A stretch of 63,292 bases of DNA, from positions 1 through 63,292 of the forward strand of contig JAFVHN010000027.1 in the NCBI GenBank assembly GCA_017474515.1. The letters run 5' to 3'. Under the pieces are notes generated by a model. It was not told where the DNA came from. It saw only the letters and a program-made list of their open reading frames with translations, and did not search any database. Source of the DNA: Prevotella sp. GTDB taxonomy: Bacteria > Bacteroidota > Bacteroidia > Bacteroidales > Bacteroidaceae. Each line of letters begins with the position of its first letter. The stretch's first letter is position 1. A program made the position numbers and the translations under genes. Positions 27,454 to 34,311 of the stretch are shown here, one piece after another.

Positions 27454-27870
27454 ATGAGCATTACAAGAGCTTTCGAAGCGGCCTTCCACCGCAAGCAAGA
27501 AAAAGAGTGGGAGAAAATCTACGTCATCGTGGACATCCACGACACCATCATCACGGCCTGCTACGACGCCGAGGAAACCTACCATTACTTCCCTTTGGCA
27601 AAGGAGGTGCTCCAGGTGCTCTCCGTGCGCCAGGACATCTGCCTCATCCTGTGGACCGGCTGCTATCCCGACGCTTTGCAGCGCTATCTTGACCATTTCG
27701 CCGCCGACGGCATCCATTTCGACTATGCCAACGAAAACCCCGAGGTGGGCAACACGCGCATTTCGTGCTTCGACCAGAAGCTCTATTTCAACGTGGGCAT
27801 TGACGACAAGTTCGGCTTTGAACCCGAAACCGACTGGCAGGAGGTGGCCGAGGTGGTCAGCCGCTTTTGA
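27454..27870 (+). CDS. HAD-like hydrolase-fold protein
   Basis: A 138-residue cytoplasmic protein 11 bases after hutI, so probably cotranscribed. It has the outline of a HAD fold: an N-terminal strand with acidic motif 'VIVDIHDTII' (D27, D30), 'ILWTG' with T68 as motif II, K109 as possible motif III, and 'VGIDDKFG' with D117/D118 as motif IV. Motif I is DxxDT rather than the classic DxDx(T/V), so catalysis is uncertain. Small HAD proteins of this kind are widespread in Bacteroidota without an assigned substrate. A link to histidine catabolism rests only on proximity. Confidence 0.75.
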   Translation: MSITRAFEAAFHRKQEKEWEKIYVIVDIHDTIITACYDAEETYHYFPLAKEVLQVLSVRQDICLILWTGCYPDALQRYLDHFAADGIHFDYANENPEVGNTRISCFDQKLYFNVGIDDKFGFEPETDWQEVAEVVSRF

Positions 27871-27974
27871 GTGCGGGCACGCAAAAGTGTCATGGCAAGG
27901 GCGGTGAAATAGTAAAAAACGTTAAACATGATGATTTTCCATGCCGCCATGTTCGCCGTTTCGCCAAAAAGAAT

Positions 27975-27983
27975 TACCTTTGC
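27975..27983 (+). promoter_or_regulatory. Promoter of the tRNA-Thr/tRNA-Gly unit
   Basis: TACCTTTGC, 33 bases upstream of the tRNA-Thr 5' end. Confidence 0.65.
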
Positions 27984-28015
27984 ACCCGCATTTGGAAAAC
28001 AGCCCGATGCCAAAT

Positions 28016-28088
<73 letters not shown>

Positions 28089-28179
28089 CATTTTGAACAA
28101 GTTTATGCTTTTACATGCAACGGCTGTGGTGCTATCAGGCGTTTATCGCTTGCTGCCGCACACTCCAAATAGCCGGCAG

Positions 28180-28252
28180 GCGATAATAGCTCAGTTGGTA
28201 GAGCATTGGCTTCCCAAGCCGAGGGTCGCGGGTTCGAGTCCCGTTTATCGCT
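28180..28252 (+). tRNA. tRNA-Gly (anticodon CCC)
   Basis: A 73-base cloverleaf: acceptor GCGATAA/TTATCGC, D arm GCTC/GAGC, anticodon loop TTCCCAA (anticodon CCC, codon GGG), T arm GCGGG/CCCGT with TTCGAGT. It follows tRNA-Thr by 91 bases and ends at a terminator. Confidence 0.94.
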
Positions 28253-28255
28253 CAT

Positions 28256-28289
28256 AAAAAAAGTAGCAGTCAAGCTGTTACTTTTTTTT
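28256..28289 (+). terminator. Terminator after tRNA-Gly
   Basis: AAAAAAAGTAGCAG, a 5-base loop, then CTGTTACTTTTTTTT: a hairpin with a long T run, classic intrinsic terminator, 3 bases after the tRNA. Confidence 0.85.
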
Positions 28290-28312
28290 GTTGATATTTA
28301 TGAGAAAAAAAG

Positions 28313-28350
28313 AAAGCCGCAAGTTTTCGTTTCCGAGAACTTGCGGCTTT
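28313..28350 (-). terminator. Terminator after tRNA-Arg
   Basis: Perfect 17-bp stem 28313-28329 with 28334-28350 and a 4-base loop. On the minus strand it lies 6 bases beyond the tRNA-Arg 3' end and runs into a CTTTTTTTCT tract. Confidence 0.85.
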
Positions 28351-28356
28351 GCTTTG

Positions 28357-28430
28357 TGATTCCGGCGGGATTCAAACCCACAACCTTCTGATCCGTAGTC
28401 AGATGCTCTATTCAGTTGAGCTACGGAACC
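28357..28430 (-). tRNA. tRNA-Arg (anticodon ACG)
   Basis: A 74-base cloverleaf on the minus strand: acceptor GGTTCCG/CGGAATC, D arm GCTC/GAGC, anticodon loop CTACGGA (ACG, read as inosine for CGN codons), T arm GTGGG/CCCGC with TTTGAAT. It faces the tRNA-Thr/Gly unit. Confidence 0.95.
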
Positions 28431-28460
28431 CTCCGTGCGCTTCATTTCTGAATTGCGGTT

Positions 28461-28469
28461 GCAAAGGTA
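28461..28469 (-). promoter_or_regulatory. tRNA-Arg promoter -7 element
   Basis: TACCTTTGC on the minus strand, 31 bases upstream of the tRNA 5' end. Confidence 0.65.
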
Positions 28470-28628
28470 CGCACTTTCTGCCATACCGCCAAATTTTTTT
28501 CGCATTATTTTCAAAAAAGTGCTTTTCTGCGCTTCTTTTTTGTGAAGAAGGAGCCGTTTTCGGGGCCATTCGTCGAAGAAAAGCGGGGAATTGGTCGAAA
28601 GAAGTATGGCCGGCGCCACTTTTTGCCA

Positions 28629-28637
28629 TACCTTTGC
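28629..28637 (+). promoter_or_regulatory. Promoter -7 element of the outer-membrane barrel gene
   Basis: TACCTTTGC, 28 bases before the ATG at 28665. Confidence 0.65.
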
Positions 28638-28664
28638 ACGGGAAAACAAAAATAAAAATCAGAT

Positions 28665-31121
28665 ATGAAAGCATCAAGAAAACTCGTGTTAGTGTTGATG
28701 GCGCTCGTTTCGTTGCCATCGTTGTCGCAAACCACCGTGAAGGGCATCCTCGTTGACCAGAGCCTGGGCGAGGGTGAGCCCTACGCCACCGTGCGCGTGT
28801 TCCAGCCGGGCAAGAGCGACAAGGCCGTGGCCATGTTCCTCACCGGTGAAGACGGCCGTTTCAGCCATGAGGTGAATGGCCGTGGCAAGTACGACATCGT
28901 GTTCAGCAGTGTGGGCAAGAAAGAACTTCGCCGCGCCATAGAGCTGCCCGGAAGCGGCGAGCTCGACCTTGGCACCGTGTATGTGACCGACGACGCCACC
29001 ATGCTCGGCGGCGTGGAAGTGGTGGGGCAGAAGCCGCTGGTGAAAATGGAAGTTGACAAGATGAGCTACAACGTGAGCGAAGACGAAGACGCCAAGGCCT
29101 CCACCGTGCTCGACATGTTGCGCAAGGTGCCCATGGTGACCGTTGACGGCCAGGACAACATCTCGGTGAACGGCTCGTCGTCGTTCAAGATTTATGTTGA
29201 CGGCAAGCCCAACGTGATGTTCCAGAGCAACCCCTCGATGATTTTCAAGAGCATGCCCGCCGCCGCCGTCAAGAGCATTGAGGTGGTGACCAATCCCGGT
29301 GCCCGCTACGATGCCGAGGGTGCCGGTGGCGTGCTCAACATTGTGATGAACCGCATGGATGCGCAGGCCATGCAATCGCTCAACGGCATCAACGGCACCC
29401 TGCGTGCCCAGGCCGGCAACCGTGGCGTGGGCGGCGGCGCCTTCGTCAGCGGGCAGCAGGGCAAGTTCTCCTTCAGTGCCAACGTGATGGAAAACTACTC
29501 CACGCCCGGCACCACCGACGTTGAAATGGAGCAGCAGAACGGCGGCGGCACCATTCTCACCAATGCCGCCACCACGGTGAAGCTGCCCTTCACCCTGGGC
29601 AACGTGAGCCTGGGCTATGACCTCGACGCCATGAGCAGCCTCAACGCCACCTTCTCGCTCACCAGCTTCAACATGAAGAACGAGGGCTCCACCACCACGC
29701 GCCAGCTGGGCGGTGCCTACGGCAGCGGCTTCAACTACATCACGAACATGAACACGCGCAACGCCCGCACCTCGTTCAGCGGCAACGTGGACTACCAGCG
29801 CTTTTTCAACAAAGAGCGCACCCAGTCGCTCGTGCTCACCTACCAGTTGTCGTATAGCCCGTCGAAGACCGAGCAGGACAACGACTTCCAGTCGGACGTG
29901 GCCGCCACCATCGACCTTACCGACCGCCACTCGGTGAACCGCGAGCACACCACCGACCACACCTTCCAGGCCGACTATACCATGCCCACCGCCCCCGGCC
30001 ACACGCTGAGCCTGGGTGCCAAGACGACCATTCACAACGCCACGTCCGACGCCGACTACTTCCTGTCGGGCATTGCCGACGCCGGTTCGGGCATGGACTA
30101 CACCTATAAGAACATCATCGGCGCCGCCTATGCCGAGTACGCCGCACAGTGGAACCAGCTGGGCGCCAAGGCCGGCCTGCGCTATGAGCACACCTGGCAG
30201 GAGGTGGAATACCGCCAGGGCCTGGGCCGCGACTTCAGCACCGACTACGGCTCGCTGGTGCCCACGGCCAGCCTGTCCTACAACCTCACGCAGGGCAGCA
30301 ACATCGGCCTGACCTACAACATGCGCATTTCGCGCCCGGGCATTTCCTACCTCAACCCCTACATCGACCGCAGCGACCCCAACGCCCTGGCCTATGGCAA
30401 CACCAACCTTGACGTGGAGAAGTCGCACAACATCTCGCTGGTTTACAACAAGTTCACGCAAAAACTCATGCTCAACGTGAACCTCCACCACAACTTTACC
30501 GATAACGCCATTGAGCAGTACAGCTTCTTCGACGGCCAGTTGCTCAACACCACCTACGGCAACATCGTGAAGCGCCACCAGACGGGTGCCAACGTCTATG
30601 CCAACTGGCTGGCCACGCCCAAGACGCGCCTCTTTGTGAACGGCAGCCTGAACTACACCGACATGCGCAGCGAAACGCTCAATATGCGCAGCAACGGCTG
30701 GACGGCCACCGCCATGACCGGCGTTCAGCAGACCCTGCCCTGGGACATCAAGCTGGCGGCCTATTTCATCAGCTCGTCGAAAACCTACACCCTGCAGGGC
30801 TGGACCAGCGGCATGAACCTGCTGACGGCCAACGTGTCGAAAACCTTCTTCGACGACCGCCTTACCCTGAGCCTGCAAGGGCTGACCGGCCTCACCGACG
30901 GCGGCAACCTGAAGATGGAAACCTATAGCCGCGGCAACGACTTCCTGAGCCACCAGACCATCAAGGTGCCCATGAGCGGCCTGACCTTCAGCGTGAGCTA
31001 CACCTTCGGCAACAACAAGCGCCAGATGAAGCAGCACTCCAGCCGCGTGCAGAGCGACTTTATAGAGCAGCAATCGCAGGGCGAGAAAATCAACAACATG
31101 GGCAACATGCAACAGCAATAA
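28665..31121 (+). CDS. TonB-receptor-like outer-membrane beta-barrel protein
   Basis: An 818-residue protein with a signal peptide (residues 1-22, 'LVSLPSLSQ'). Residues of about 23-110 form a carboxypeptidase-regulatory-like domain, about 120-230 a plug-like domain ('VLDMLRKVPMVTVDGQDNISVNG', 'IEVVTNPGARYDAEGAGGVLNIV'), and the rest a beta-barrel rich in Asn/Thr/Tyr ending with an alternating 'GLTFSVSYTFGNNKRQMKQ' segment and a Gln-rich tail. This is the OMP_b-brl_3-type family. Substrate unknown; there is no SusD partner. Monocistronic, ending near element copy 5, and followed by a separately promoted two-component system. Confidence 0.9.
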   Translation: MKASRKLVLVLMALVSLPSLSQTTVKGILVDQSLGEGEPYATVRVFQPGKSDKAVAMFLTGEDGRFSHEVNGRGKYDIVFSSVGKKELRRAIELPGSGELDLGTVYVTDDATMLGGVEVVGQKPLVKMEVDKMSYNVSEDEDAKASTVLDMLRKVPMVTVDGQDNISVNGSSSFKIYVDGKPNVMFQSNPSMIFKSMPAAAVKSIEVVTNPGARYDAEGAGGVLNIVMNRMDAQAMQSLNGINGTLRAQAGNRGVGGGAFVSGQQGKFSFSANVMENYSTPGTTDVEMEQQNGGGTILTNAATTVKLPFTLGNVSLGYDLDAMSSLNATFSLTSFNMKNEGSTTTRQLGGAYGSGFNYITNMNTRNARTSFSGNVDYQRFFNKERTQSLVLTYQLSYSPSKTEQDNDFQSDVAATIDLTDRHSVNREHTTDHTFQADYTMPTAPGHTLSLGAKTTIHNATSDADYFLSGIADAGSGMDYTYKNIIGAAYAEYAAQWNQLGAKAGLRYEHTWQEVEYRQGLGRDFSTDYGSLVPTASLSYNLTQGSNIGLTYNMRISRPGISYLNPYIDRSDPNALAYGNTNLDVEKSHNISLVYNKFTQKLMLNVNLHHNFTDNAIEQYSFFDGQLLNTTYGNIVKRHQTGANVYANWLATPKTRLFVNGSLNYTDMRSETLNMRSNGWTATAMTGVQQTLPWDIKLAAYFISSSKTYTLQGWTSGMNLLTANVSKTFFDDRLTLSLQGLTGLTDGGNLKMETYSRGNDFLSHQTIKVPMSGLTFSVSYTFGNNKRQMKQHSSRVQSDFIEQQSQGEKINNMGNMQQQ

Positions 31122-31157
31122 GCCGGCGACCGGAACCAGTGTCGCGATAAGGAAAAA

Positions 31158-31370
31158 TGTCAAGATTTTTCATGAAAATTTCCCACCTGCCATGAGCTTG
31201 ACCGCAAATTTCGGGGAGAGATCTTCAAGATTTCTCCCCTCAATCTTCAAAATCTCTCCCCGAAATTTGCGGTCAAAACCAAGGCGATTTGCAAGCCGTT
31301 GATATTCAGTGGTTTACAAAATTGTTGAAAAATCAGAGATTTTGTCAATATTTTTTACCATTTTCACGCC
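31158..31370 (+). repeat. Dispersed 230-bp hairpin element, copy 5
   Basis: Forward orientation: TGTCAAGATTTTTCATG, core TTGACCGCAAATTTCGGGG ... CCCCGAAATTTGCGGTCAA (a perfect 25-bp inverted repeat), GTTGATATTCAGTGGTTTAC and the end TTTGTCAATATTTTTTACC. The inner part is the CTTCAAG type. It is a little shorter (213 bp) at its right end. The gap 31122-31472 holds nothing else besides the histidine-kinase promoter. Confidence 0.87.
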
Positions 31371-31459
31371 CCCAAAATCCATCATTTCCGGCCGCTGCCA
31401 AAGGTCTAAAGAAAACTTAATTTCTTGGCATGGTTGGCCCGTAATTCAGAAAAAATATT

Positions 31460-31468
31460 TATTTTTGC
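31460..31468 (+). promoter_or_regulatory. Promoter -7 element of the two-component operon
   Basis: TATTTTTGC, only 4 bases before the ATG at 31473, so the transcript would be nearly leaderless if this is the true start. Confidence 0.5.
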
Positions 31469-31472
31469 AATC

Positions 31473-32501
31473 ATGAAGAAAATAGGAAAGAAAGACATCC
31501 TGCTGCTGGTCATGCAGCTGGCCGTGTGGGCCGCCATTATCTCGGTTCCCGCCCTTACCGCCTACGTCACCACCCACGACTGGAAAAACGTGCGGGCCAC
31601 CACCTGGGCCACCGTGTTCATGCTCCAGTCGCCGCTGGTCATCTACTTTGCCAACTTCTATCTTCTTCACCACCTGTTCTTCCGCCGCCGCTATGTGTGG
31701 TTCGCGTTGTTGAACCTTGTGCTCATGCTTGGGCTGAACTTCGGGCTGTTCTACATCAGGTATTTCACCCACAACATGCCCTATTTCGCCAAGCTCAACA
31801 TGTACATGGGCCTGTTTGTCTTCATGCTCTTCAACTGTGCCATGATAGCCACCGCCGTCGGCATCCGCCACTTCATGCGCACCAACCGCCTGAAGCAGCA
31901 GCTGGCCGAGCAACGGCAGAAGACCACCGAGGCCGAGCTGGCGTGGCTGAAGAACCAAATCAACCCCCATTTCCTGTTCAACACGCTCAACAACATTTCG
32001 AGCCTCACGCAGATAGACCCCGACAAGGCCCAGGAGGCCATTGCCCAGCTGAGCGACCTGCTGCGCTATGCCATGTACGAAACCGACAAGCAGGACGTGC
32101 CCCTCAGGGGCGAGGTGGAGTTCATGCGCAACTACGTGGAACTGATGCGTTTGCGCTGCAACAGCAAGACCAGCGTGGAGTTCACCACCGACATAGAGAA
32201 CGAGCAGGCCCCGGTGGCTCCGCTGCTCTTCATCTCGCTGGTGGAAAACGCCTTCAAGCACGGCACCAGCACCAGCCGCCCCTCGTTGGTGAACATCTCG
32301 ATGGTGCAGCGCGACAACGCCCTCACCTTCACCTGCGACAACACCAACTACCCCAAGAGCGACACCGACCGCAGCGGCTCGGGCATAGGCATTGAGAACA
32401 CGCGGCGGCGCCTCCAGCTCCTCTATCCCGGCCGCTTCGACTGGCAACAGGAGGTGACCGCCGACAACATCTACCATACGCAAATCACCATTCGCCCATG
32501 A
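31473..32501 (+). CDS. LytS/YehU-type sensor histidine kinase
   Basis: A 342-residue inner-membrane kinase. The ATG at 31473 begins the charged N-terminus before helix 1 (MKKIGKKDILLLVMQLAVWA). Four membrane helices fill residues of about 10-145; a coiled region leads to the His_kinase domain with phospho-acceptor H166 in 'NQINPHFLFNTLNNISS'. The ATPase part holds 'SLVENAFKHGTS' (N box) and 'GIGIENTRRRLQLLYP' (G box). Forms a pair with the LytTR regulator, whose ATG overlaps its stop by 4 bases. The signal is unknown; the lack of an extracellular domain suggests sensing within the membrane. Confidence 0.93.
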   Translation: MKKIGKKDILLLVMQLAVWAAIISVPALTAYVTTHDWKNVRATTWATVFMLQSPLVIYFANFYLLHHLFFRRRYVWFALLNLVLMLGLNFGLFYIRYFTHNMPYFAKLNMYMGLFVFMLFNCAMIATAVGIRHFMRTNRLKQQLAEQRQKTTEAELAWLKNQINPHFLFNTLNNISSLTQIDPDKAQEAIAQLSDLLRYAMYETDKQDVPLRGEVEFMRNYVELMRLRCNSKTSVEFTTDIENEQAPVAPLLFISLVENAFKHGTSTSRPSLVNISMVQRDNALTFTCDNTNYPKSDTDRSGSGIGIENTRRRLQLLYPGRFDWQQEVTADNIYHTQITIRP

Positions 32502-33265
32502 ACACCCTTACCTGCATCATCGTCGATGACGAGCCGCTGGCCGTCAGCCTCATGGAGGCTTTTGTAGGCAGGACGCCCGACCTGCAGCTCCTGGCATCGT
32601 TCACCGACTCGGTGGAGGCCGTGGAAGCCATCGGCCGCATGAAGCCCGACCTGCTTTTCCTCGACATTCAGATGCCCGACCTCAACGGCATGGAGCTGGC
32701 CCATATCCTGCCCGAGGAAACGCTTATCGTGTTCACCACCGCCTTCAAGGAATACGCCTTCGAGAGCTATGAGGTGAGCGCCCTCGACTTCCTTTTGAAG
32801 CCCATCCGCTACAACAAGTTCCTCATGGCCGTGGAAAAGGCACGAAAGCGCAAGGCAGGCACCCAGAGAGTGGACGAGGTGAAAACGCCCGTCGCTCCGG
32901 ACACACCGGCCGTTTCCGAGCCGCCCGCCACCTCCATCTTCATCCGCGTGGACGGCGAGTTGCGGCAGTTGCAGCTCGCACAGGTGCTTTATGTGAGTGG
33001 CATGAAAGACTACGTCATGTTCTACCTGGAGGGCGAGCGCAAGCCGCTCATCACCCACATGACCATGAAGGCGGTGGAGGAAATGCTGCCCCGCGGCCGT
33101 TTCCTGCGCATCCACCGCTCGTATATCGTTGCCCTCGACCGCATTGCGAAGGTTGACCGCAACGATTGCGTGTACATCGGTAACGAAATCATCCACGTCA
33201 CCGATGCCTATGCCGACGAGTTCCACCGCTTCATCAATGAGCGAACCATGGGGGGCCGTGGATGA
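32498..33265 (+). CDS. LytTR-family response regulator
   Basis: A 255-residue regulator. Receiver domain residues 1 to about 120 with acidic pocket D10/D11, phospho-acceptor D56 in 'LLFLDIQMPDLNG', the switch Thr in 'FTTAFKEYA', and K in 'DFLLKPI'. A Pro/Ala-rich linker joins it to a LytTR DNA-binding domain (about 145-250, 'LYVSGMKDYVMFYL', 'RGRFLRIHRSYIVALDRI'). Its start overlaps the kinase stop (ATGA), implying translational coupling. Such regulators bind paired direct repeats; a target was not identified here. Confidence 0.94.
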   Translation: MNTLTCIIVDDEPLAVSLMEAFVGRTPDLQLLASFTDSVEAVEAIGRMKPDLLFLDIQMPDLNGMELAHILPEETLIVFTTAFKEYAFESYEVSALDFLLKPIRYNKFLMAVEKARKRKAGTQRVDEVKTPVAPDTPAVSEPPATSIFIRVDGELRQLQLAQVLYVSGMKDYVMFYLEGERKPLITHMTMKAVEEMLPRGRFLRIHRSYIVALDRIAKVDRNDCVYIGNEIIHVTDAYADEFHRFINERTMGGRG

Positions 33266-33306
33266 AATTTGCAAGGAAAAGAATTGGCAATTAGAAAAAT
33301 TAACAC

Positions 33307-33314
33307 TATCTTTG
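33307..33314 (+). promoter_or_regulatory. Promoter -7 element of the antitoxin-like gene
   Basis: TATCTTTG, 28 bases before the ATG at 33343. Confidence 0.6.
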
Positions 33315-33342
33315 TAGCCCGAACGTATAACATGTAAAGAAT

Positions 33343-33573
33343 ATGGCAACAATAATATTACAAATTCCCGACGAAACCCTTGTGTCGAAAGTAAAACAGG
33401 CATGTAAAATGTTGGTGGGCGTGACATCGGTGAAAATTCTGAAAGATGCCCAGCCCCCGGAAAATGATGTCACCAAGACGGCCGGTTTTCGCGAGGCTAT
33501 GGACGACGTGAAAAACGGCCGGGTTTATCAAGCCGACAGTGTGGATGACATGTTTAAGAAAATACTTGGTTGA
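33343..33573 (+). CDS. Antitoxin-like small protein
   Basis: A 76-residue protein beginning with a beta-strand ('MATIILQIPDETL'), like ribbon-helix-helix or RelB-type antitoxins, and ending with an acidic segment ('MDDVKNGRVYQADSVDDMF') characteristic of Bacteroidota antitoxins encoded next to RelE/YafQ-type toxins. It has its own promoter. Directly downstream, after a 5-base gap, lies the 17-codon stub of a toxin-like gene. If correct, it is now an orphan antitoxin. Family assignment rests on short motifs and is moderate. Confidence 0.7.
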   Translation: MATIILQIPDETLVSKVKQACKMLVGVTSVKILKDAQPPENDVTKTAGFREAMDDVKNGRVYQADSVDDMFKKILG

Positions 33574-33578
33574 CAGAT

Positions 33579-33632
33579 ATGTATAGCATTCGCTATTCTA
33601 AGCGATTTGAGAACTGCTCCTATGGACTATAA
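33579..33632 (+). pseudogene. N-terminal stub of a RelE/YafQ-type toxin
   Basis: The open frame gives MYSIRYSKRFENCSYGL and then stops; the first 11 residues fit the start of RelE/YafQ mRNA-interferase toxins ('MYxIRYxxRFxK'). Full toxins have about 90 residues. The frame runs into the start of the HD gene (ATG at 33622, inside the stub), so the rest of the toxin seems to have been deleted when the two regions were joined. Only 17 codons are available, so the identification is tentative, but its place right after an antitoxin-like gene supports it. Confidence 0.55.
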
Positions 33633-34158
33633 TTCCATCATCAACAAATATTATCCGGAGGACAACGCCCTTCGCCGCATCTTGCTCACCCATAGCCGTG
33701 CCGTTGCCGACAAGGCGCTGGCCATTGCCGCCGCCCATCCCGAACTGCCCATCGACACCGCCTTCGTGGAGGAGGCCGCCATGCTCCACGACATCGGCAT
33801 CGTGCGTTGCAATGCCCCCGGCATAGAATGTTTCGGCACAGAGCCGTATATCTGCCACGGGCGCATCGGTGCCGAAATGTTGAGGGAAGAGGGGTTGCCA
33901 AGGCATGCCAGGGTGTGCGAGCGACATACCGGAGCCGGCCTCACCGAGGAAGACATCGTGAGCCAGCAGCTGCCCTTGCCCCATCAGTCGTTCTTGCCCG
34001 AAACCCTTGAGGAACAGCTCATTTGCTACGCCGACAAGTTCTTCTCGAAGACGCGCCCCGACCAGGAGAAAACCCTGGAACAGGCCGAGCGCAGCCTCGC
34101 CAAGTTCGGACAGCCCGGCCTCATCCGCTTCCGCCATTGGGCCGAATTGTTCGGGTGA
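33622..34158 (+). CDS. HD-domain phosphohydrolase-like protein
   Basis: A 178-residue cytoplasmic protein starting at the ATG at 33622 (MDYNSIINKYYPEDN); an upstream in-frame start at 33607 would lie inside the toxin stub. It has the HD signature: H24 in 'LLTHSRAVADKAL', the metal-binding H56-D57 in 'AAMLHDIGIVR', a further His in 'CHGRIGAEML' and D in 'ICYADKFFSK'. Proteins of this type act as metal-dependent phosphohydrolases, sometimes on nucleotides; the substrate is unknown. Transcription may come from the antitoxin promoter. Confidence 0.88.
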   Translation: MDYNSIINKYYPEDNALRRILLTHSRAVADKALAIAAAHPELPIDTAFVEEAAMLHDIGIVRCNAPGIECFGTEPYICHGRIGAEMLREEGLPRHARVCERHTGAGLTEEDIVSQQLPLPHQSFLPETLEEQLICYADKFFSKTRPDQEKTLEQAERSLAKFGQPGLIRFRHWAELFG

Positions 34159-34205
34159 AAAGATAGGAAATTGTTACTTATCCGTCAAAATAGCTTTCAG
34201 ATTGT

Positions 34206-34237
34206 TTTGCATTTCTCGCGTTTATCTGTAACTTTGC
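34206..34237 (+). promoter_or_regulatory. metH promoter
   Basis: TTTG at 34206-34209, a 19-base spacer and TAACTTTGC at 34229-34237. The leader to the ATG at 34312 is about 70 bases with a GCCTGCC...GGCAGG stem; it is too short for a cobalamin riboswitch. Confidence 0.7.
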
Positions 34238-34311
34238 AGCCATCTTGTGCTTTGCCTGCCGGAATGACAATGTCTGACCTTGGCAGGAGAAAGGCGTGAA
34301 AAGTTACGGAA

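Noticed and set aside
28689-31163. 824-codon open frame antisense to the outer-membrane barrel gene
   Set aside because: Composition (Val, Gly, His, Ala) reflects the opposite strand; no start context.
34238-34311. Cobalamin riboswitch before metH
   Set aside because: The leader is only about 70 bases and lacks the conserved B12-box sequence; only a short stem is visible.
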